From: Austwickia chelonae
GTDB lineage: Bacteria > Actinomycetota > Actinomycetes > Actinomycetales > Dermatophilaceae
Length of the DNA: 64,000 nucleotides
NCBI RefSeq assembly: GCF_003391095.1
Contig: NZ_CP031447.1
Location: forward strand, 806,001-870,000
Direction: 5' to 3'
This document shows, piece by piece, positions 46,659 to 54,603 of the stretch. Both the position numbers and the translations under genes were made by a program. Numbering within the stretch: position 1 is the stretch's first letter; every line of letters begins with the position of its first letter. The notes beneath the pieces are model-generated. The model saw only the letters and a list, made by a program, of their open reading frames with translations. It was not told the origin of the DNA and ran no database searches.

Positions 46659-47111
46659 GTGGATGCACTGGTCGCGGCGGAGATCGTGGTCGGTGTCTGT
46701 CTGGGAGCGGTCATTCTGCTCCTGCTTTTCGTGGCGGTTCGACGCTCTGTGCTCGCTCGAGGGGGCGACCTTCTGTTGTGCGGACTGCGCACCGACCCTC
46801 AGGCCCGCTGGAAGGCGGGCCTTCTGCGTTTCGACGGGCTTTCCCTGGCGTGGCTGCCGCTGTTGGGGGTCTCGCTGTGGCCGGAGCACTGCTGGCAGCG
46901 GACCGGCCTGGACATCGGTGGTTTCGAGGAGCTTCCGCCCGGTGACGGGCTGGATGCGAATTCGGTTCGTACGGTTCTACGGGGCCAGCCGCTGTCGTCC
47001 CCGGGCGGGGACAGCGAGACCGTCGAGCTCTCCATGGGGCGGGACACCTACACCGCGCTGCGTTCCTGGGTGGAGGCCTCCCCGCCGAGGCATCGTCCCG
47101 TGGAATGGTGA
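46659..47111 (+). CDS. DUF2550 family membrane protein
   Basis: 150 residues. One N-terminal membrane helix (about residues 5-28) and a cytosolic domain with WKAGLLRFDG, LAWLPLLGVSLWPE and RTVLRG. This family of unknown function typically follows atpC in actinobacteria. The GTG start at 46659 lies 5 bp after the atpC stop, so the two are co-transcribed. Its presence shows that the ancestral atpDC-DUF2550 order was split before atpC rather than rearranged after it. Confidence 0.82.
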   Translation: MDALVAAEIVVGVCLGAVILLLLFVAVRRSVLARGGDLLLCGLRTDPQARWKAGLLRFDGLSLAWLPLLGVSLWPEHCWQRTGLDIGGFEELPPGDGLDANSVRTVLRGQPLSSPGGDSETVELSMGRDTYTALRSWVEASPPRHRPVEW

Positions 47112-47147
47112 GCACGCCTCGGCGTCAGCCCAGGAGATCTCCGCGGA

Positions 47148-47822
47148 TCAGGCCTGCTTCGGGTCGGTCGATTCCGGTGACTGTGGTGCCCGAGCCTTGT
47201 CCCGGGGATTCTGCGCGCGGCCTCCGCCTGGCTGCCAGAGGATGTCGCCGTCGTCGCTGAGGTTCGCCACCCTGGCCAGGACGAAGAGCAGGTCGGAGAG
47301 CCGGTTCAGATAACGGCAGGTCTCCGCATTGACTCCTCCGGGAGCAGCGCCCTGCTCATCAGCCGGTTCCTGGCCGTACTTGTCGATGGCGCGCCAGGCC
47401 GAACGTTCAGCGCGGCGGGTGATGGTGCAGGCCAAGTGGAGATAAGCCGACCCGGGGCTGCCTCCGGGAAGGATGAAGCTGCGGAGCTTCTCCACCATGT
47501 CGTTGTAGTGGTCGCAGTCGGTTTCCAGTTCGCTGGTCCAGGCTGGGTCGACCCGTAACGGCGGATAGGTGTAGTTCTGGGCGAGTGGGTTGCACAGGTC
47601 GGCACCGACGTCGAAGAGATCGTTCTGGATGCGGGTCAACGTGGCGACGACATCATCCCTGAGCCCTCCGCAGGTGATGGCGACCCCGATCGCAGCATTG
47701 GCTTCATTGACATCCGCGTAGGCCTCGAGCCGTTCGTCGGTCTTGGAGGTACGGGAGAAATCGCCCAGGGCGGTCGTACCGTCGTCTCCGGTGCGGGTGT
47801 AGACACGGGTGATGTTGACCAT
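47148..47822 (-). CDS. PduO-type ATP:cob(I)alamin adenosyltransferase
   Basis: 224 residues. It transfers adenosyl from ATP to cob(I)alamin, producing coenzyme B12. The N-terminal TRTGDDGTTALGD is the ATP-binding signature; later come RRAERSAWR and the NRLSDLLFVLAR helix with the conserved active-site residues. The C-terminal ~30 residues are a charged tail. It is transcribed divergently from the B12-dependent mutase at 47953, whose cofactor it presumably supplies. ATG at 47822. Confidence 0.92.
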   Translation of the reverse strand: MVNITRVYTRTGDDGTTALGDFSRTSKTDERLEAYADVNEANAAIGVAITCGGLRDDVVATLTRIQNDLFDVGADLCNPLAQNYTYPPLRVDPAWTSELETDCDHYNDMVEKLRSFILPGGSPGSAYLHLACTITRRAERSAWRAIDKYGQEPADEQGAAPGGVNAETCRYLNRLSDLLFVLARVANLSDDGDILWQPGGGRAQNPRDKARAPQSPESTDPKQA

Positions 47823-47889
47823 GCGTTGATCCTTTCACGTGGCGAGCCGTCTCGAACGGGTCTGAGGCCCGTTCGGCGCAGGCCTGTGC

Positions 47890-47905
47890 TGTGAGCACAC
47901 TCACC
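47890..47905 (+). promoter_or_regulatory. Near-consensus CRP/GlxR site between adenosyltransferase and mutase
   Basis: TGTGA-GCACAC-TCACC matches TGTGA-N6-TCACA at nine of ten positions. It lies in the 130-bp divergent region. A TACTTT -10-like box at 47941-47946 ends 6 bases before the mutase ATG, suggesting leaderless transcription with the site about 55 bp upstream. Confidence 0.45.
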
Positions 47906-47952
47906 CAGGCCCTAAGGCCCGAAATGGCCCTTGCGGTCGCTACTTTCGCCCC

Positions 47953-50001
47953 ATGGAGATGCGAAGCAGGCCCTGGGTGATGCGAACCTATGCGGGGCAC
48001 TCCAGCGCCGCCGCCAGCAATGAGCTGTACCGCCGTAATCTTGCCAAGGGGCAGACCGGTCTGTCAGTTGCTTTCGATCTGCCCACCCAGACCGGTTACG
48101 ACCCTGATCACGAGCTGGCCCGGGGTGAGGTCGGCAAGGTCGGCGTGCCGATCAGCCACCTCGGGGACATGCGGGCGCTCTTCGCCGGGATCCCGTTGGC
48201 GGAGATGAATACCTCCATGACGATCAATGCCACGGCGATGTGGATGCTCGCCTTGTACGAGGTGGTCGCCGAGGAACAGGCCTTGGCCGATGGTACGGAC
48301 AGCGAGGGGCTTTCCTCGACCATCGCGAAACTGGCCGGAACGACGCAGAACGACATCATCAAGGAGTATCTCTCCCGGGGTACCCACGCTTTTCCGCCCG
48401 GGCCCAGCCTTCGGCTGACCGTCGACACCATCGCCTACACGGTTGCCCGCATGCCCAAGTGGAATCCGGTCAACATCTGTAGCTACCACCTTCAAGAAGC
48501 CGGAGCCACTCCGGTGCAGGAGGTCGCCTTCGCGATGGCCACCGCCATCCAGGTGTTGGATGCGGTGCGTGCCTCCGGGCAGGTTCCCGAGGATCGTTTC
48601 GGCGACGTCGTGGCCAGGATCAGTTTCTTCGTGAATGCCGGGGTGCGTTTCGTCGAGGAGATGTGCAAGATGCGCGCCTTCGTCCGGATGTGGGACGAAC
48701 TCACCCTCGAACGGTACGGCGTCGCAGACCCCACACAGCGTCGTTTCCGCTACGGAGTGCAGGTCAACAGTTTGGGACTGACCGAGAGCCAGCCGGAGAA
48801 CAATGTCCAGCGGATCGTGCTGGAGATGTTGGCGGTCACCTTGTCGAAGGACGCTCGTGCCCGGGCCGTGCAACTACCGGCGTGGAACGAGGCCTTGGGG
48901 CTGCCCCGGCCGTGGGACCAGCAGTGGAGCCTACGTCTACAGCAGGTCTTGGCCTACGAGTCCGATCTGCTCGAGTACGACGACATCTTCACCGGGTCGC
49001 CGGTCATCGAGGCGAAGGTCGAGCAGATCGTGGCCGGGGCGAAGGAAGAACTGGCCCGTATCGAACACATGGGCGGAGCTGTCGCTGCCGTTGAGAGCGG
49101 TTATATGAAGCAGGAACTCGTGGCCAGCCATGCAGCTCGTCGGCAACGGATCGAAGCCGGGGAGGACATCGTGGTGGGGGTCAACAAATTCACCACCACC
49201 GAACCCAACCCGCTGACCGCCGACCTGGATGCCGCCATCCAGACCGTCGATCCGAAGGTCGAAGCCGCTGCGGCCGAGGCCGTCCGTGCCTGGCGTCGCG
49301 ATCGTGATCGGGACGAGGCGCGGCGAGCACGTCAGGAGGTTGCGCTGGACCGGCTGCGTGCTGAAGCGGCCGAGGAGTCGACCAACCTGATGGATGCCTC
49401 GGTGGAATGCGCCCGTGCCGGGGTCACCACCGGAGAATGGGCAGCCACCTTGCGTGAAGTCTTCGGGGAGTACCGGGCACCGACCGGGGTCACCGGATCC
49501 ATAGGCGTCGGCGAGGCGCCCGAGGGGTCCGCACTGGCCAAGGTTCGTGCACAGGTGACGCAGACGGCCGACGACCTCGGTATGACCTTGCGTTTCCTCG
49601 TGGGTAAACCTGGGCTGGACGGGCATTCCAATGGGGCTGAACAGGTCGCGGTCCGTGCCCGGGACTGCGGTTTCGAGGTCGTCTATCAGGGCATCCGGCT
49701 GACCCCGGATCAGATCGTCGCTGCGGCTGTCGCCGAGGACGTCCACGCCGTGGGCGTGTCGATCCTGTCCGGCTCCCACATGGAGCTGATTCCGCAGATT
49801 CTGCGGGGTCTTCAGGAGTCAGGCGCCGCTGATGTGCCCTTGATCGTCGGTGGCATCATCCCGGACAGCGATGCTCGACGGCTGATCGATGCCGGTGTCG
49901 CCGCCGTATTCACGCCACGTCACCATGACCTGACCGAGTCCATGGGACAGATCGTCGCTGCGATCCGCCGTTCCCACGGGCTGGCGCCCTTGCCGGGGTA
50001 G
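47953..50001 (+). CDS. Coenzyme B12-dependent acyl-CoA mutase, MeaA/ethylmalonyl-CoA mutase type
   Basis: A 682-residue single-chain mutase. The N-terminal barrel has RTYAGHSSAAASN, LSVAFDLPTQTGYD and NTSMTINATAMW. The C-terminal B12-binding domain has the DGHSNG (DxHxxG) motif supplying the cobalt-ligating His, near residues 556-561. Length and the HSSAAASN start fit the MeaA/Ecm group rather than the two-subunit methylmalonyl-CoA mutase. With crotonyl-CoA carboxylase/reductase and the epimerase 8-12 kb downstream, ethylmalonyl-CoA to methylsuccinyl-CoA is the expected reaction. No ribosome site; it may be leaderless. The exact acyl substrate is inferred. Confidence 0.85.
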   Translation: MEMRSRPWVMRTYAGHSSAAASNELYRRNLAKGQTGLSVAFDLPTQTGYDPDHELARGEVGKVGVPISHLGDMRALFAGIPLAEMNTSMTINATAMWMLALYEVVAEEQALADGTDSEGLSSTIAKLAGTTQNDIIKEYLSRGTHAFPPGPSLRLTVDTIAYTVARMPKWNPVNICSYHLQEAGATPVQEVAFAMATAIQVLDAVRASGQVPEDRFGDVVARISFFVNAGVRFVEEMCKMRAFVRMWDELTLERYGVADPTQRRFRYGVQVNSLGLTESQPENNVQRIVLEMLAVTLSKDARARAVQLPAWNEALGLPRPWDQQWSLRLQQVLAYESDLLEYDDIFTGSPVIEAKVEQIVAGAKEELARIEHMGGAVAAVESGYMKQELVASHAARRQRIEAGEDIVVGVNKFTTTEPNPLTADLDAAIQTVDPKVEAAAAEAVRAWRRDRDRDEARRARQEVALDRLRAEAAEESTNLMDASVECARAGVTTGEWAATLREVFGEYRAPTGVTGSIGVGEAPEGSALAKVRAQVTQTADDLGMTLRFLVGKPGLDGHSNGAEQVAVRARDCGFEVVYQGIRLTPDQIVAAAVAEDVHAVGVSILSGSHMELIPQILRGLQESGAADVPLIVGGIIPDSDARRLIDAGVAAVFTPRHHDLTESMGQIVAAIRRSHGLAPLPG

Positions 50002-50017
50002 GACGTCCCGTGGAGCT

Positions 50018-50953
50018 TCAGGGGGCGGTGCGCGCGGGTCTCATGGGCCTGCGCAAGGACGCCGCTCGTCGACGTCCGGCACGCAGGAACATCCGCCCGG
50101 TGTGCGCTGCCATGCCCGCGTCGAGGGTGTGCCGACCCAGGCCCCGAGTGACTGTCAACAGTTCGGGCAGTGCCCCCTGTTCGGCGAAGATCTTCATCAG
50201 GTAGTGGAGCGAGTCCCGGACATTCTTCGTCGGCATCGTCGGATACTCGGCGCGCAACTTTCGGTAGATCTGTCGGTGCCCGTCGACGACCGACTGCTTC
50301 CGGGTGGTGATCCGGTGCGGGTCGCCGGCTCCGTGCCAGTAGTGCACCAAGACCTGGGGCACTACGCAGACCCCAGTGGCTTGGCTGACCCGTACCACGA
50401 ACTCCCAGTCCTGACAGGCCGGAAGTGTCAGGTCCACCCCGCCGACCTGTTCGGCCACGGCGCGAGAAACCATCATGGTGGAGAAGGTGCCCACCAAGGG
50501 CTCGGCGATCAGCTCCGGGCGGTGCAAGCCCTCGACCCGGACCTCACGCGGCGGGAGGAAGCTGCCGTCGTTCAGTTCGATGTCGTACCAGGTGTAGCAG
50601 AAGCCGTACTGTGGCCCGTGCTCCGCCAGACGTTGTAACTGTTTCTCGAGTTTCTCCGGAAGCCAGAGGTCGTCGCTGTCCAGGAAGGCGAGCCACGTGC
50701 CGCGGGCCTGGTCCATCCCGGTCTGGCGGGCGGCGTTACCACCTCGGTTGGTCTCGTGGGTGAACAGTCGGACCCGGTCATCGCCGATACTGCGGACGAC
50801 CTCGTCCGTGCCATCCCGGCTGCCGTCGTCGACGACGATGACCTCCAGGTCGGTGACTGTCTGCGTCAGTGCGCTCTCGACGGCCCGGCGGATGGTTCCG
50901 GCTCGTCGATACGCCGGGACGATCACCGAAACCAGGGGGGAAGAAGATGACAC
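50018..50953 (-). CDS. GT2-family glycosyltransferase
   Basis: 311 residues, GT-A fold. SVIVPAYRRAGTIRRAVESAL at the N-terminus, EVIVVDDGSRDGTDE, and the metal-binding FLDSDDLWLP. The C-terminal third contains an Arg-rich tail and no clear membrane helix. It lies 53 bp downstream of a second GT2 gene on the same strand and convergent with the mutase. Likely works on surface glycan, but it is outside the atpD-atpC locus, so a link to that polymer is only inferred. Confidence 0.85.
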   Translation of the reverse strand: MSSSSPLVSVIVPAYRRAGTIRRAVESALTQTVTDLEVIVVDDGSRDGTDEVVRSIGDDRVRLFTHETNRGGNAARQTGMDQARGTWLAFLDSDDLWLPEKLEKQLQRLAEHGPQYGFCYTWYDIELNDGSFLPPREVRVEGLHRPELIAEPLVGTFSTMMVSRAVAEQVGGVDLTLPACQDWEFVVRVSQATGVCVVPQVLVHYWHGAGDPHRITTRKQSVVDGHRQIYRKLRAEYPTMPTKNVRDSLHYLMKIFAEQGALPELLTVTRGLGRHTLDAGMAAHTGRMFLRAGRRRAASLRRPMRPARTAP

Positions 50954-51006
50954 CAGAGCCTCATATCGTTACGGGGACAAGGAAAGTCGCCGGAGAATGC
51001 GTCGGC

Positions 51007-51960
51007 TCAGGTCTCGCGGAGCCGACGGTCCTGGACGTGCCTCAACAACGGTGCGGTCATCGGTAGTCGGGACAGAAGCGCCTTGCGGCGTAGGCCACGG
51101 TTGCTGGGAAGCAGCTCCGAAGCCACGGCGAAGGATGTGGCAGCGGTACGGCTGTCTCGTCGAGCCAAGGCCTGCTCTCCTCGACGGATATGGACGATCG
51201 GTGGTCCCAGTGCGACTTTTCTCTCCACCACAGCACGCTCCTGCGCGCTGAGCTTGACTTCGGAAGAGCTCAGGAGTTTCCGCATCACGGCTTGTTCGTG
51301 TTCACCCATCTGGGCGATGTCAGCTGACAAGGATGAATTGGTGCGTCGGTACAGCGCCGAGGGCTCCATCTGGAAGACGACCTGCCATCCGCGGAAGACC
51401 GCTCGCAACCAGTAGTCGTAGTCCTCGGCGGCGCGCAGTTCGCCGTCGAAACCGCCGACCTCCTCGTGCAGAGCTCGGGGGAAGACGGAGAAGATCGAGA
51501 TGAAGGGGCTCTCCAGCAGGCGCATCCGCTGTCGAGCAGGCGGTACCTCTTCGTGGATCAGCCGTCGATGCGGAGCGATCCCCTCACCGGTCAGGAAATA
51601 CGCGCTTGTGGTGACGATCCGTCGACCTCCTCCGGCGGCTCGCCAGGTCGACAGGGCTTTTTCCAGGTGGTGCGGCATCCAGATGTCGTCGGAGTCGAGG
51701 AGCGCTACGAGCTCGCCGTCGGCATGCTGCAAAGCGGTATTGCGTGCGGCCCCGCATCCGCTGTTCGGCTGGACGACGAGACGGACCCGGTCGCCGTACG
51801 CGCGGGCGATGTCCTCGGTGGCATCGGTGGAGCCGTCGCTGCACACGATGATCTGGGTGTTCGGGTAGGTCTGGGTCAGCGCGCTGCTGATGGCGGCACC
51901 CAAGGTGTTCTCGGCTTGATAGGCGGGGATGATCACGCTGATCAGCGGACTGGTTGGCAT
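51007..51960 (-). CDS. GT2-family glycosyltransferase
   Basis: 317 residues with SVIIPAYQAENTLGAAISSAL, IIVCSDGSTDATED and ALLDSDDIWMP as the donor and metal-site motifs. It is similar in layout to the adjacent GT2 gene, suggesting a duplicated pair. The ATG at 51960 has GGAGG 4 bases upstream; an earlier in-frame start at 52023 has none. It is the upstream gene of the pair. Donor and acceptor are not identifiable. Confidence 0.85.
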   Translation of the reverse strand: MPTSPLISVIIPAYQAENTLGAAISSALTQTYPNTQIIVCSDGSTDATEDIARAYGDRVRLVVQPNSGCGAARNTALQHADGELVALLDSDDIWMPHHLEKALSTWRAAGGGRRIVTTSAYFLTGEGIAPHRRLIHEEVPPARQRMRLLESPFISIFSVFPRALHEEVGGFDGELRAAEDYDYWLRAVFRGWQVVFQMEPSALYRRTNSSLSADIAQMGEHEQAVMRKLLSSSEVKLSAQERAVVERKVALGPPIVHIRRGEQALARRDSRTAATSFAVASELLPSNRGLRRKALLSRLPMTAPLLRHVQDRRLRET

Positions 51961-52106
51961 CGGACCTCCGAAGCGGCTCGTATGCGGCCAGGACACCGCA
52001 ATGCTATCGACGAGAATGTACAAACCTCGCCAATCGCCTTTCGGAAGAATGCAACCCGCCGTTTTTACTGGTCAGGGCCTTGCGTGGTCGTCTCAAATAT
52101 CTCCAC

Positions 52107-53660
52107 TCATTCCTCGGTCGGCACGACCACCGCAGCCGAGACCCGGCGTGGGTCAGCCGCAGCCGAAAGGGCCCCGTCGGCGTCGTACAGTGCAGCGCCT
52201 ACCCCGCCGAAATACATCGTCAACGGCTCGTGGGGGGTCACCGGCAGGGCTAGCCCTGCCACGGCCTCGGCCAGCGGCTCCGAACGTTCATATCTGACAC
52301 ACAGACCACCGTTGCCCAGGTCGACGTGCAGGCGAGGCTGGTCGACGGCCGCTTGGAGGGGCAGCTCGTCCAGGCACAATCCACCCAATACCTGGAAGAG
52401 TGCGGTGGTGATGCGGTCAGCGCCCGGCGAACCGATCGCCGTCATCGCACCGTCGTCGCGTCGTGCGGTCGTCGGGGCCATGTTGGAGGCCAACCGGGTG
52501 CCTGGCGGAAGGGCGTGCAGGCCTCGACGGTTCAGTTCAGGCTCGCCCAGAGCATTGTTCAGGGCCAGCCCGGTGCCGGGCAGCGTCACTCCCGACCCAT
52601 AGCCCGCAGAAGCGGTGATCGAACAAGCCAGCCCGTTCGCATCCACCGCTGAGACATGGATGGTGTCCTGCGAAGAAGCTACCGTCGCCAGACCTTCCGG
52701 CCCGAGGTCGTCCACCACCCGTACGAGTTCACGACCGGCGCTCTCCAGGTCCTCGGAGACATCGATCAGTCGGTGTCGATAGGCCAGGACCAGGCGCTGG
52801 ATCTCGATGACATCACCGGCATCGGTCGTGCCCTGTCTCGTCCGATGCTGTTGCAGCAGCCGCAGCATCGCCGTCAGTACCGGCCCGCCGATCGAGGGGG
52901 GCGGATTCACCGCCACATCCCAGCGGCCCAATCGGGAACGTAATGCCGCTCGGGTCACCGTGCGATAAGCGGACAGGTCTTCCATCGACAGCAACCCGCC
53001 CCGGGCCGTCATCTCCTCGGCGAGAGCCCGGCCGAGTTCACCGGTGTAGAGGTCTGCGGCACCATGGCGTCCTATCCGCTCCAAGGTGGCTGCCAAATCG
53101 GGGTCACGCAGCAGTGCCCCGGTTGTCGGCGGTGTGCCGGCTTGCCCCAAGAACGCTGCGGTGCACTCGTCCTGAGCAAAGAGTTCAGCTGTGGCATAGC
53201 CGAGGTAGTACGCAGATGTCGCACCCAACCGGTACCCGCGCTGCAGGACGTCGACCGTCGGTGACATCAGCTCTGACCAGGGCAACACGCCCCAGCGCTG
53301 AGAAGCCTCACCCAAGGCAGCGAACATCCCAGGGGTGGCCACCGATCCGGGGCCACCGAAGACGGTCAACCCACCGGCGTAATCCATGGCGGCTGACCAC
53401 ATTCCCGAACCGAACTGCTCCTGGGGGCGGCTGCGACCGGGCATCTCGCAGTTGCCGTCGAGGACGACCGGCGGGGATCCTGGCTCCCAGACGTTCACGA
53501 ACGCCCCGCCCATCGGGCTCATGATGCCCGGCTCGGTGCAGGAGGCCATCACGACGGCGGCGACAGCAGCATCCACAGCATTGCCGCCGGCACGAGCCAC
53601 TGCTTCGGCAGCCTCGGCGGCGCCTTCGCCGGGAGCAGCCACGGCGATACGCACAGTCAT
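52107..53660 (-). CDS. Gamma-glutamyltransferase-like N-terminal nucleophile hydrolase
   Basis: 517 residues. It begins directly with the GGT core (AAEAVARAGGNAVDAAVA), then SPMGGAFVNV. The presumed nucleophile and self-processing site is the Thr in SQDTIHVSAVD, aligned with TTHYSVVD of E. coli GGT. NALGEPELN corresponds to the NNxMDDF region but is altered. There is no signal peptide, whereas classical GGTs are secreted. ATG at 53660; an earlier in-frame start at 53777 lies inside nucS. Glutathione, mycothiol-type conjugates or cephalosporin-like amides are possible substrates. Family is clear; activity is open. Confidence 0.75.
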   Translation of the reverse strand: MTVRIAVAAPGEGAAEAAEAVARAGGNAVDAAVAAVVMASCTEPGIMSPMGGAFVNVWEPGSPPVVLDGNCEMPGRSRPQEQFGSGMWSAAMDYAGGLTVFGGPGSVATPGMFAALGEASQRWGVLPWSELMSPTVDVLQRGYRLGATSAYYLGYATAELFAQDECTAAFLGQAGTPPTTGALLRDPDLAATLERIGRHGAADLYTGELGRALAEEMTARGGLLSMEDLSAYRTVTRAALRSRLGRWDVAVNPPPSIGGPVLTAMLRLLQQHRTRQGTTDAGDVIEIQRLVLAYRHRLIDVSEDLESAGRELVRVVDDLGPEGLATVASSQDTIHVSAVDANGLACSITASAGYGSGVTLPGTGLALNNALGEPELNRRGLHALPPGTRLASNMAPTTARRDDGAMTAIGSPGADRITTALFQVLGGLCLDELPLQAAVDQPRLHVDLGNGGLCVRYERSEPLAEAVAGLALPVTPHEPLTMYFGGVGAALYDADGALSAAADPRRVSAAVVVPTEE

Positions 53661-53713
53661 GGGGTCAGCCTGACATGGCACGGCCCGGGTGGCCTCCCAG
53701 GCAGCAAGATCGA

Positions 53714-54430
53714 TCAGAAAAGCCGCGACTCGCGGTCGTCGGTACCTTTCAGAGCGTCGTAGTCCAAAGTGAGACACCGGATCCCGCGGTCCTCAGCAAG
53801 GGTTCTGGCCTGCGGCCGGATCTCCTGAGCGGCGAAGACCCCGATGACCGGGCCCGCCGCGACCAGATGTGGATCACGGTTCATCAGCTCGAGGTATCGG
53901 GTCAGCTGCTCGACGCCGTCGATCTCTCCTCGGCGCTTGATCTCGACCGCCACGCTGCGTCCTTCGGCATCCTTGGCCAGGATGTCCACCGGGCCGATCG
54001 CCGTCATGTACTCCCGACGGACCAAGCGATAACCCGCGCCCAAGGTCGTGATGTGTTGAGCCAACAAGGCCTGGAGATGAGCTTCGACGCCGTCCTTCAC
54101 CAGACCAGGATCCACACCCAGCTCATGGGCCGAGTCATGCAACACCTCGTACAACCTGATCCGCAAGCTGTCGCCGGACTTGGCATGACGCACCACCCAG
54201 ACCGTGCATACGCCCAGCTCGGCCTCCGTCGGCTCCGGAGCGATCTCCGCCATGGCGCAGGGCGGAGACATCCAGTTCAACGGCTTGTACGAACCGCCGT
54301 CGCTGTGGACCAGGACGGAACCGTCCGCCTTCACCAGCAACAGACGGGTCGCCAAAGGGAGATGAGCCGACAGACGGCCCATGTAGTCGACACTGCATTT
54401 CGCGATCACCAGACGCACGCGGCTCACCAT
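53714..54430 (-). CDS. nucS: Mismatch-specific endonuclease NucS/EndoMS
   Basis: 238 residues. NucS cuts both strands at mismatched bases and carries out the non-canonical mismatch repair of actinobacteria lacking MutS/MutL. The start [17 protein letters not shown] and [10 protein letters not shown] match the N-terminal DNA-binding/dimerisation domain. [32 protein letters not shown] and [20 protein letters not shown] form the RecB-like nuclease core (Asp, Glu, Lys). The C-terminus ends RLF, the expected sliding-clamp-binding tail. ATG at 54430 or the following GTG at 54427 is the start; longer frames are unconserved. Confidence 0.93.
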   Translation of the reverse strand: MVSRVRLVIAKCSVDYMGRLSAHLPLATRLLLVKADGSVLVHSDGGSYKPLNWMSPPCAMAEIAPEPTEAELGVCTVWVVRHAKSGDSLRIRLYEVLHDSAHELGVDPGLVKDGVEAHLQALLAQHITTLGAGYRLVRREYMTAIGPVDILAKDAEGRSVAVEIKRRGEIDGVEQLTRYLELMNRDPHLVAAGPVIGVFAAQEIRPQARTLAEDRGIRCLTLDYDALKGTDDRESRLF

Positions 54431-54603
54431 CTCACAACCACCGCCTGCCGGCCGAGCCGGATACAGATCCGACGATCTCCCCGGGCGGGGCGGACAGCAG
54501 GGGAGGAAGGCAACATCCCATCCTTGGGGCCCTCGGAGAGGTGTGACCGTCATCGCTTTAAACACAAGCCTTTTCGTCGGAAATGTCTTGGCACACTCTC
54601 GCT

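Noticed and set aside
52466-53600. Long opposite-strand ORFs across the GGT-like gene
   Set aside because: They mirror a recognisable GGT core on the minus strand and have shadow composition.
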